DNA of 64,000 nt from positions 1,931,578 through 1,995,577 of the forward strand of contig RPFO01000102.1 in assembly GCA_009746045.1 (NCBI GenBank). The letters run 5' to 3'. The stretch is from Mesostigma viride (taxonomy: Eukaryota > Streptophyta > Mesostigmatophyceae > Mesostigmatales > Mesostigmataceae). The notes beneath the pieces were generated by a model that did not search any database, was not told where the DNA came from, and saw nothing but the letters and a program-made list of their open reading frames with translations. Every line of letters starts with the position of its first letter. Position 1 is the stretch's first letter. The position numbers and the translations under genes were made by a program. Positions 11,106-21,577 of this stretch are shown here, in pieces.

Positions 11106-13100
11106 TTGAATTGAATTGAATTGTAACATAACTCCGTTGGGAGTATATGTAGCACATAGCCCTTGAGAGGGGGCATATGGCCTATCATACATCCTAAGCT
11201 ACTTCCTGCAATTAAGGGTGCGGATGTAAAGGACCCTTGCTCTAGGTGCACCAGGGCACGTGCATCCCCATGATCTTCAAGCTATGCCCAGCGAAGGGGG
11301 AGCCTGTCATGGGGGGGAAGATCAGCATAGCTATACAAAGAAGCTAGGGCATGGCGTCTCAGCAGAGAGCTACTCCCTGCATGGGCACAGCATAACTAAA
11401 TAAAGCTAGGCATCATCTGGAGTGTGGCTCATCATAGGCACACATGTACACGATTAAATAAAGCGCGTGGCTTAGCTGGGATAGGGCCTCTAGGAGGCGT
11501 ACATGTACATGGCCACGGTCTATCTAGTCTACACTACTACTGCTGTATTCCCCTAAGCTGGGGCGTCTGGAGTCGCTGGGGCCGCGGTGGTCGAGGGGGT
11601 CACCTGCCAGGGCTTGTGGCCGACGTAGATGGCCGCCCCCTTCCAGTACACCGGCTGCCCCGCCTTGGTCTGCCGGAGCTGGAGGTAGGTCGGCCATAGC
11701 TCCCGTCGCCGTTGTTGCTGCGCCAGGGTCAAGTCGTCGTCAAGGGTGAAGAGAGTCTTCTCGAGCCGCTTGCGGCGTCTGAGAAAAGAAATCTTGTCCG
11801 CCGGGGTCTTAAAGGTGAGAAGGAGCGGGGGCGCCGCCCTGCCTTACCCCGCGCGCGGGGAAGGCGGTGGGCGGCCAGCTTGATCTCACCAGTAAGGCCC
11901 ATGCGATCAAGGATTTCTCTCTCAAAAGCACGCGCAAGCTTCTCGGAATTCTCACCTTCCTCCATCTTGAGATTCTTGACAATGACGTTGAGGCTGCGCT
12001 TGGCGAGCTCGGCCTCCTCGCGGAGGTCAAGCGTCTGCCGTTGAAGCTGGGCTGCGACGGCGGAGGTGGTGGAGGTGGTGTGTTGCTTAAGCATGTCCGC
12101 CCAGGTGGTGATGGGAGGAGCATCGCCGGCCAGGCCAGCCGGGGCTGGCTTGGCGGCAATGTCCTTCACTGCCTGGGCGGTGAGGCCTGCGGTGTTCTGC
12201 AGGACCTCGATAGCGATGGCATTGTTCTTAAGACGCTGGTCGATGTCGAGGAGCTGGGCTTTGATGTCGGCGGTGGAGGTGGAGGTGGCAGTGGAGGTGG
12301 AGGCGAGGAGGGTGGAGGACTGGAGGTGACGGTGGTGGAAATGTGAGGGAGCTCAGTAGCTGGCCAGCGTGCCGCCCATTGCCGCCACATCTGCGGCAAG
12401 GGGGGTCACGTGCTGCTGGAAGGCTTCCGTGAGGATGTAACGGAATGTGGCTGCGGAGATGGTGGGGGCCCAGATCTCGCCGTCAGACTTCTTGAGGAGT
12501 GAGCAGAGAATCAGGTGCTGAAGGTCAGGCCGGTTGTAGTGGAGGCCCGTCAGCAGCAGATCTCGGCTTTGAAGCCTGCGGCCATTTGGCTCGAGAAGGC
12601 GATTGATGCTGTGAAGGTGGAGGCACAGCTCAAGGAGCGAGGCGTAATCCCCGAAGAAAATGCACTCCAGAGCAGTGCACGGGGCAATGTTGTACCAGTC
12701 GTAATCGTCGACATTGAAGGTTTTTAGCTTGAAACGCGGTTCGCGTGGAAAGGATGAGCGGCTGCGTTTAGGGTCTGGCGAGGCCGATGGCGAGGCAGGA
12801 AGCCCGGGAGGGTGCTGGGCGGCCACCAGTGCGCGACTAGTGTCACCACTGCCTTCCGGCCCTGACGGCGAAGCTGCAGCCGGAGCTGCAGACGTATTTT
12901 CATTGCCGAGCGCAGCCGTCAGGCTGCGTTGCGTCGATGGGCGTTTGCTCATCGTATATTGCGTAATAGCGTCGGAAAATTATATCAGCATGTGCGTCTT
13001 AGAAAGACGAAGCGATTGTGATATTCACGACTAAATTCGGTGCTCAAACGTGAAAGTTATGAGCGCCGCCGTCAGCCATGGCTACCTCGTGGCTCGTGGC
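11106..13100 (-). mobile_element. ORF1-only retroelement, near full-length minus-strand copy
   Basis: On the minus strand the element starts upstream of the ORF at about 13.1 kb, carries a single ORF1-type gene (12952 to about 11550), and ends in a 3' UTR of about 430 bp closing with (GAATT)n repeats near 11100-11125. The 3' UTR aligns with 7380-7812 and with the short tail fragment at 7855-8012. No reverse transcriptase block lies between the ORF and the tail, and the plus-strand copy shows the same layout. This argues that absence of RT is a property of the family and not a local deletion. Confidence 0.65.
11550..12952 (-). pseudogene. L1-ORF1-like protein gene with in-frame stop
   Basis: The ATG at 12952 opens a 199-codon frame ending in a TGA at 12353-12355. 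The same frame then continues without interruption, through a coiled-coil stretch (IKAQLLDIDQRLKNNAIAIE, then LQRQTLDLREEAELAK) and an RRM-like strand (RSLNVIVKNLKMEEG near 11990). After about 11870 the frame shifts, and the C-terminal block (LFTLDDDLTLAQQQRRRELW, then GQPVYWKGAAIYVGHKPW) is in another frame. Family knowledge: L1-type ORF1 proteins combine a coiled coil, an RRM and a C-terminal domain to coat element RNA. The single TGA and one frameshift make this copy non-functional unless read through. The N-terminal 200 residues match no domain I know. Confidence 0.65.
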
Positions 13101-13124
13101 TCGTGGTGATTTATCATATGCTTC

Positions 13125-13640
13125 CCATATTATTAGGCACAGGCGCCTGGGCCTAGCCGGGCACCTCGCACACACAGATCAGGTCTACACACACGATGGA
13201 TAGCTCAGCAGGCACCAAGCCCGCCCAACCGGCTGGGCGTTTTGTTCTCACATTGCGTGCCCCGGGCCGAGCGCGGCCGGGGCGCCATCCGTGGACTTTC
13301 CGGGATAGTAGGCTACTAGGCATGGATATGTGTTACCCACGTCGCAACTGTGGGCTCACGCCAGGGCAGCCCCCTGGCATGTCTGTCATCTGGAGGCAGA
13401 TGGTTCGCAAGGATAGGGGGCAGGTAGTCATGAAGGAGACCACCCCCAAGTCAGTGGGGGCTCCGCGTGTGACCAAGTATGGCATTCACAGTGGTTCGGG
13501 CCGTGGTGCCCACAATATCGTAAATAGGCCTTAGATAGCTAGAGCTCCCTCCCTCCCCTCCCATTCCATCCCATCCCACTCTCGACTGTACTGAGGACTT
13601 ATGCTCACGTAACGCTGTTACGTGTTAGTTAATTAGTTAA
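13125..13640 (+). mobile_element. LINE 3'-end fragment (third copy)
   Basis: It starts at the HRRLGLAGHLA block near 13131, runs through APGRARPGRHPWTFRD and NCGLTPGQPPGMSVIWRQM, and ends in the family 3' UTR with the hairpin CACGTAACGCTGTTACGTG near 13605 and a TTAGTTAATTAGTTAA tail. It is the least damaged version of the LINE C-terminus in this window (one frame is open for 112 codons from 13196). Confidence 0.8.
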
Positions 13641-14402
13641 GGGGAGGTGGCACCCCAAAACCCTTAAAAATTGAACTATGGTAATAACACTTGAAATTCA
13701 ATTGCACAATGCTGAAATATGATTGCGGGCACTAAATAACATCTCTTGTGACTTGTCCATGCACTTGTTGGGGGTACTACCCCCAAGTATACGCCAATAT
13801 TGCACTATAAATAGAAAAAGACGCTAATTAGGGCTGGGTATGCCCCAGCCAATGCACACATTTGTTGGCAACCAAAAATCAACCATTTGTAGTTCCCTGA
13901 GTGTGTAGCTTGCTGAGCTATTTACATCATGGAAATGGCAAAACCTTGAACAGTTATTAATTTTCCCGCAAAACAGGTCTTTTTTTACCGGACATTGGGA
14001 ATAAACATATCATAAACACTTCAGATAAGGCCACAAAATCAAGCGAAAATCCGGCTAACAGGGGGACAGCAGTGGTCCAAGTCCCAGGTCATTCCGACAA
14101 GTCTAGCTCAAGTTATAAGGTTTTGCGTGCTAAAACCTGAACATACGCTAAATGAGGTTTTTCTGTGTATAAGGCCACCTAGACAGCATGTTTTCCATCC
14201 AAGAAGCCAAAAAACATGCCCAACTCGATCACACAACATAAGAAAAGGCTAGGCACCTCATCTGCCCTCCCCTGCCCTCAGCATGGCCAGCCTTGCCAGC
14301 GTGCGCATAGCAACACCTTCGCTAGGCATACACGCACCAAGAGAGCATACACTATGCTCAGCCCAAGGTTACCATGTAAGTTTATGCCAAGAACTCAGCA
14401 AG
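13641..14402. repeat. Dispersed repeat, direct copy at 55684-56438
   Basis: About 760 bp beginning GGGGAGGTGGCACCCC match 55684-56438 in the same orientation at roughly 85 percent by eye. I see no ORF, terminal repeat or motif that explains it. Shared landmarks are ACGCTAATTAGGGCTGGGTATG and ACTATGCTCA..AACTCAGCAA. Both copies sit at an edge of the J/thioredoxin locus or of its duplicated segment. Confidence 0.85.
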
Positions 14403-15600
14403 TATACGTGTAAAAACCTTAGAAAGACTGCCCAAGCAGTAGAGGCAACTGCAGCCTGCAAACTTGGCAGCAAATCATACATGCTGGACATCTGCCATGC
14501 ATTCACATCCTATCCAGCTTGCCTTGCTGCACACATAGCAGGGAAGTCTTAATGGTTATAGCTCAAGGAAAGCAATAAAAACACCTATCTAATGCAATGC
14601 CACTCATGCAGTATGGCCAGCAAAAGAACCACTCTCACCTTCCTTTCCAATATGGCAATTTGCTAAAAAGCTGATGCCAGCTTGTTAGCCTCTAGGCACA
14701 TGCCGGATGTCTTTACTAAAACAGGCGTGTCAGATCCGGCACATAACAAAGCGTCTGAGCAAGCTCATGTCCAAAGGATTATGGAAAACAAATGTCAACA
14801 CATTACCAACAACTTGACCTCGGCGCCTTAAGCATGCCAGCCACAAACTACACGAAATTGTACGAAATTGCTAGGAATCTGACGATGCAACCGAAAGGAA
14901 TGGAGCGCTTCCTGCAGGGAAACTGCCCGAAAAAAAGGCGAAAGGCCGACGTTATTGCACCTGCCTGCGTGGAAATGTTTCATGCATAAACTGGCACGCA
15001 AGCTCGAACAATAAAAGACATCATCCATTGATCAGGCGAACAAGGAAGGTGCGCCTTCCGTGAATACGTCGAAGGCGACATGCGCATGCCTGCGTAGGTT
15101 CTTACCTTGAATGCCGGAAATGTAAAAGAAACCGGGAAGCTTCGGCACAAACTCGACAACACCATTAAGTTAGCTTCATAATCGCTCTTTAGAGCCTACG
15201 TTGCCTCACAATAGCTGCCGTAAACCTGCATTAAATTTCATGATCCGCAAGAGAAATTATATCCTGGACCCCCGCGCCCGTAGCCGTTCGAGAAATTAGC
15301 GATATTGCAAACCGTAAACTTTCCGCCATGACATGAGGTCATCAACTAATCTTCTGCGAAATTCAAGCATTTTTTCTAGCTGTTTAAGTGCCATATCGAT
15401 TAATATTGCATAAAGGCATGCCGCCATGGCCACCTCCGCGAGGGTTGAGCGGTCCGGGCACACATTATACACCGTACGGACGGTACCGCGAATTTTTTGG
15501 CGCGGAAAATATTCGGCGCGCCACGTCCCCTTAATTAATATTTATTGTCACGTGTACATTAATTAATAAATATTATTGTTAATGATATACTACGGAGGTG
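14403..15600. other. No recognised gene downstream of the J/thioredoxin locus
   Basis: Only short frames of no recognisable family. A 45-bp stretch at 15470-15530 (GGTACCGCGAATTTTTTGGCG) recurs at 60035-60075. AT-rich TTAATTAATA tracts lie near 15530-15590. Confidence 0.4.
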
Positions 15601-15613
15601 AGATCGGCATACA

Positions 15614-15618
15614 TTACA
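15614..15618 (-). promoter_or_regulatory. TGTAA polyadenylation motif
   Basis: On the minus strand TGTAA lies about 41 bases beyond the TGA stop at 15659. TGTAA is the usual poly(A) signal of green algal nuclear genes. Its position supports both the stop codon chosen and the algal assignment. Confidence 0.6.
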
Positions 15619-15658
15619 TAAGGAACGCCCTGTACACGTCACGATCTCCATGGTATAG

Positions 15659-18600
15659 TCATTCTAAAGGTCCTGCCCTAGTAACGGCGCGGAAGCGTGT
15701 ATGCTGATGCCGGCGATGGAGGCTTGGCTCAACAGTGCCATCACCAAATGCAAGGTCACGTTCATGGATGACGACACGATCAAGTTCCAGAATATAGAAC
15801 ACAACAGGGCGTGTACTACAGGGCGACGCATGTTTGCTGGTCCCCATGCGCTTGGTACGCGGATTTGTAAATGGCGTCTCACTGGCTGAATAGTTGCAGA
15901 ATGACGTTGAAGGCCTGCCACAAACATGCACAAAATATGCTGTCTACTCTTCGTGAAAAATCAAGATGGAGCCTACCGGAAAACATTGGCAATCCAACGC
16001 ACACCTGTTGTTAGCCATTTTCCCAGCAGACTGTACTCCAATGTTCCTGCTTCCATGTCAGCCATAAACTGAGCAAAGCTGGGTGCGCTGATCATGCTTC
16101 CCTGATACTGCACTGCCTTCGGCCCGACCTCTGTCCCTCTGCTGTTTGTCACGCCGAAGACTGACGGTCGTGACACCTCACGATCCAGTCCAGGATTGAA
16201 CAAGTCAATGCAGGCTTTGCCTGGTTCTCCTTGCTGCCAGGGACAGACAGTAAACCAAAGCACATATACGGGCTCCAATGAAAGCGTCAACAAAACAAAT
16301 CTCATCAAAGCAACATAATCATGGCCAAAAGGTAAGTGTGTTGGTAAGCAAACAAGCCTTGTATAAGCACATCCGTAACAACCTGCACATGCATAGTCAT
16401 CAGTACATCTAAATGCAGACAAGGCAGCATTCTTACGAAGACATACAAGGAATGGTTAGATTGGCTAACCTTGGTGTCGATACCTAATCAAACCCTTGGT
16501 GGATATATAAGAAACCTTACAGCCCAACATAACAATGCAGTTCAAATCCCAGCCGTGGAAAGAAACGTTGAACATCGCTTGCATCTTTGCTTATTCTGTG
16601 TGATGATGACCTGCAATAAGCTTCCCTTCCTACAATTTGTGGTTTGATACGGTTGTGCATGAAGCAAATTAATTAACTGAATGAAGGAAAGGTGCAAGGT
16701 CAAAACTGGTAGGCATGTTTTGGTGGAAGACCCCATTCAGCTGGTCATGCTATAGAGGGGGACATCATTAGGATAACTCACCTCTACTTCTACAAAATCG
16801 ACACGATTGTGATACTTTGCTGCCAGGATTTCCCAGATCCAGCCAGGGGGTGACTTGGCCTTGAAATAGACCATCTGCGTGGTCACACGCCAAAGAGAAA
16901 GAACAATTAAAAAGATGGTCAACAATCTTGTGACACTGGAAATTATGGTTGGTCGTTTGGCGCCTGCAGCGGTGACGCAAGATTGTATCACGTTGTTGGC
17001 GTTTCCCCTCACATCATGCATATGCTGACAACAGTAAAGCGAGCTTGGCAAGAGGCTGTACTAGCTCCCAACCAAATTCCAAGAAGGATACTCCAGAAGG
17101 CCCAGCTCAAGTCTCAAAATATTACTTAAGTCTTCACGAGTAACAACAAAATGGCACGACATAAAAGGTGCACGTTAACCTCTTCATAAAGCATACCCAT
17201 AGCCATGCTTACAAGTTACAATATCAACGGTTGACACTACATCATTAACGAGCCATACAGCTCACTTGGCAAGAATGTTCAACACTAATATTATGCAGGG
17301 TCCAAGGTCTAGCTTTGTAGAAAGGTGAACAAAATTGCAGATAGTATGCTTCTGGGTAGCCAAAACGCCACAAGCACAGGCAAGCGGCTGAAATGGATAA
17401 ACAAATCAAAGCGCCCATCTGCAAGCATCCTGTATACATGTCGTAAGAAACCAGCACGATAGTTAGCAAACCGAAAAGCCGTTGATCGTAAAAAATCACG
17501 AGAGATAAAGTGACGCCAGAAACAGATATTGTTAGCAGGTCAGACTGCCATGCAAAAGACAGGCAAGAGACTGCAATAGGCCCAAGGAATGCTCACCTTT
17601 GGAAAGTGCTTGTTGCTCTCGAGCACAGTGCACAGTCTGTGATCCAGAAATAGGAAGGGTGAAAGGAAGCAAACGCACCAACAAAGCCCGGTTAAAAAAC
17701 CAGCGACCAAATAGGAGTATGAAGCAGGCCATGCACTTCTGGCCCCAAGGCAATCACATCAGTTTCTACCAATACGCAACACCAGGGATGCAACATCGAG
17801 CCTACTATTCTTGCAAGGTGCCCAGACCAGCTGTACGAAAAACTTTCCACCTTAGGTGAACATGAGGATTGGGCTTCACAACAGGTTCCTTTTTTTCCCT
17901 GACTAACCTAACATCCAGTGATCCGGAAAGCCGATGTAGCACTTTGAAATCTTTTCCGCCTAAAGATCTGCGATGGCCCTCCCATGGCTATGGAAGCCGA
18001 CAAGATTTCCATGGACATTTAGAAATGTAAATGCAAAGGTTCAGCGTCTTCATCCTACACCCCTATACCATGGGGTAACCCAATGCAATTGTTACCCAGA
18101 GCACGGCGCCACTCTACCCTGCTAACCAATCGGCAATCAGCTTTCTGCTGCTTAGCAAAGCACACATGCACGGAGCGCCAAAGACGCGGGCACCCATGCA
18201 AATGCAGGATGCAGGTTGCGGGAGATGCGGAAGAGAGCTGGCAAAGGAACAAAGGATATGATGAAAATTTGGCAAGGCTGTGACCAGTCGACTGTTCATA
18301 TTATCGACAACCACACAAAGTGACATTCCTTACTTGGATAGTCGGATATTTGGCCAAAACTGGTGTCTTCTTGCACATATACGTATTCCCTTGACTAGCT
18401 AGACCACTAGTGCATTCCTCTCATCACATGCCATACTTTGAGCAGCACATGCATCTATTCAGTGTTGGTGAATTCTCAGGTGGATGGACAGGTGCACAGG
18501 TGCAACCAAGGTGGCCAGAGGAGCTTTGGGGTCATTGAACACAGTGGTTGGGACACCACATGCGAAGCCAGAGATGCGACTTACGTCTCAGCCGCCACGG

Positions 18601-21577
18601 GGGGTGCCAAGCCAGGCAGTGTCGTCGCCGCGAACATGTTCAGCTTATGGGTATCCAGTGGCCGAAGCGTGAGAGGGTATTGGATGCCTCCCTGCCAGCC
18701 ACCAAATGGATAGACCTTGATGCTGGGGAACTCAGAAACGTTTTCCTGTGGTGGTCCGAAATAGGCACAAATGAAAGACAGCACAAGCCCCGAATGGAAA
18801 ACTGCGCCCTATACGCTTGGTTTCAAAACAAATTTTAAGACGTTCAGTTGCGTACAATGCGGCATCAATCACCAGAGCATTTCACAGCTTAGTTTCTGAC
18901 ATCAGTTGCTTTCGTTCACCAAGTTGTCATAGTAATTTCTGCTATTCATAGCAGCTGGCACATCATACTCAGAGCTCACGAAGATAGCCAATCATCTATC
19001 TCCTTACATGTTTTGTGAAGGCAGAGTCGGCAGGCTACATAACAAACCAGCCCACACCTGCCCCACAGGCTCATTTCAGCTCTTGCACACCTGTGTTTCA
19101 AAGTTCCAATCAGGGCTGCTTCTTAAATCCCCCTGATTTTTTCCTTGTCAACTGAGTTACATATTCTAATTTGTGCATTCCTTTATCTTGTCTGCATTCT
19201 ACAAAGACCATGCATGGTCTAAAAAACGAGATGTCCCATGCTTAACCAAACAAGGTTGCCTTTGCTGCGTGGGGCCGTCTGGTGAATGAACGCGACCCAC
19301 CGCTTTGCACAGCACTCGTTCAGCCACGCAGTTCACCACTCCAATGTTAATTATGCTGCATGCACAGGGAAAAAGAACGGCAAGGAAAAGAAGTTGGCAA
19401 GACAGCGGTTGGCCAACAGCATCATAAGATATCAGGCAATGCAGTTGCCGGGTTACGCTAACCTTGTTGTTTATGACTCAGCAAACCAGTAGGCTGACTC
19501 CAAAACATAATGTGAAATATACCTTGGTATATAGTTTGACAGGAAAACAGGCAAATCACATGTTAACTCTCAAAGCGCCCAACTGTAGGGAACACTCGAT
19601 GCTGGAATTGAGCACTGCAATCTGCCTAAACAACACCAGCTTTGAATACTCATGTAATAGCTTATGTTTCTCACAGCATCCATAGGCAATGTCTATGCAG
19701 GCTTAAATGTCTCTACAAGGTACTATGAGAAAAAGACATGGGTAAATATGACCTGTTTTGTGGCGTTTCAACGTTGCTGTGCTCTTCTGACGGCAGTAAT
19801 AATGCTGGCTCTTTACACCAAGGGCAACCTGTACTTTTGTGACTTCCACCTTTTCAAGTTGGTCTCATGCTTTGTCGAAACATGCACAATCGCAGAGGCA
19901 TCCAAATGTGGCATACGTAATAGTTATTACAAAAACCAAATTTCCAGTCTGAAGGACTGGGTGAGGAAGAACGAACAGGTCGTGGTCGTTGCTGCGAACG
20001 GCGGACGCATATGGCTACAGCTCTGATCCCTGAAACCTGCCACCTGACATACTCTAGCAGCTCCTCCAAAGACTTTTAACCAGGTAATACAACCTGGACT
20101 GCTGTCGAGACTAAAACACGACATACCCTTGCAACTCCTTTCCCGATGCCTCCAGCTTGCTCCTCAGATCGCCGCACTCGTCGCCTGCCAAGCAATGAGA
20201 GGCAAAAAACATACATTGTGGGAGTCTGAGGCCGATATTAACGTATCTGTTCCCACAAAAAGCGGTGCTCTTTCTATCCTGGCGTATCTCAGCCTTTCCG
20301 GCCCTTTTGCCAATGGAATACGGACCCCCCATTGCTTCCACTAGAACGGTGTATGTCTTAACCTCAGTACACAAGCACACACCATGGGCCGTATCATGGG
20401 GTGCAAGCTTGGGACCACCATACTTGTTCGGAGCAAAAAGCTCCCACCGATCTTGCCACACCTCGTCGACAGCTTTTGTGCACCAAAGAAGGCTAGTGAT
20501 ACAACAGCGTCCCGCTAGAAGATACGAGACTATGCGCTTGCTGGGCTGATGATGGTGTATACCAGCCTCATGCACAACAAGGATTCTGGCTTTATAACTT
20601 GCAACCGGCACAGCAAGGTCATGGGAACATGACGCGAAGGACCAACATAACAATCAGTACAGGCCTGGCATGGCATTAGGATGTCGTAGCATGGACCAAG
20701 CCTGCCACTATACTAACTGTTTCGACTCATTGTCACAGGCGGGTGGATGGTCTTCAGGAGCTGGAGGGACATATATGGGCAGCAAGGATTCTATTAATGG
20801 TTACATAGAAGGGGGGGGAGGGGGGGAGCTTACTCGTGCTGCATCTGGGACATTCAAGGAGCATCACCATCTAGATCTTGAAGAGGGCCTGATGACCAGA
20901 AGGAGAGCACCCCCATACTACACGTGCTACTGCATGAATGCTCACATTAACCGCACGGATCTTCTAACCAGTGATATTCAGATGCACGAAACTTATGATT
21001 CCAAACCAGCACACACCACAAGGCCACTCACATGGCAAACTGTAGAAGAGGACGATGCTCATCTGGTCCCTGGCAGCCATAACGGAATTCCACGAGGAAG
21101 ACCTCAGCCACGCGATTAATGTCCAGGACGCTGACGTCAGCTCCAGGATGTAGTATGATGGCCAGAAGAAGGGGTCGTACCGCGCCCGGTGCCAGGGATA
21201 CACGGGTAGACTGTCGCTGGTTGCACCAACTGTTGGCCGTGGGTTGCCCCTGCCCGTGGAGGGCCCCTTTATTTCACTGATGCTGCCCTCGTCGCTGGTT
21301 GCACCAAATGTTGGCCGTGGGTTGCCCCTGCCCGTGGAAGACCCCTTTGTTTCACTGATGCTGCCCTCGTCGCTGGTTGCACCAACTGTTGGCCGTGGGT
21401 TGTCACTCCCCGTGGAAGACCCCTTTGTTTCACGAATGCTGCCTTCATCGCTGGTTGCACCAACTGTTGGCCGTGGGTTCTCGCTCCCCGTGGAAGGCCC
21501 CTTTGTTTCACTGATGCTGGCCTTGCCTCTGTCGTCCTCAGCTTTTGGTTGCTTTGCCTTTTCTTCCTTGTCCGCAT
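15659..21577 (-). CDS. Thioredoxin module 3 and terminal exon
   Basis: Exons: C 21577-21032, Y 20184-20127, X 19355-19301, F 18745-18585, Z 17636-17597, E 16874-16782, D 16233-15977, end 15815-15659. Exon C starts DADKEEKAKQ, then carries four 26-residue repeats, then the strand MSIVLFYSLP. The C/Y junction gives CDEC, an intact CxxC redox site. X reads IINIGVVNCVAERVLC, F reads SEFPSIKVYPFGG. E (MVYFKAKSPPGWIWEILAAK) and D (DLFNPGLDREVSRPSVFGV, with Arg-Pro in the cis-Pro position) form the second fold. D runs on to GVRWIANVF, and the last exon adds VVFYILELDRVVIHERDL and ends with TGA. The D-C join from module 2 is in frame (intron 21873-21578). Confidence 0.8.

Noticed and set aside
21214-21525. 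Possible CRISPR-like array (regular 78-bp repeats)
   Set aside because: Repeats are contiguous with no unique spacers, are in frame with a coding exon, and the genome is eukaryotic.
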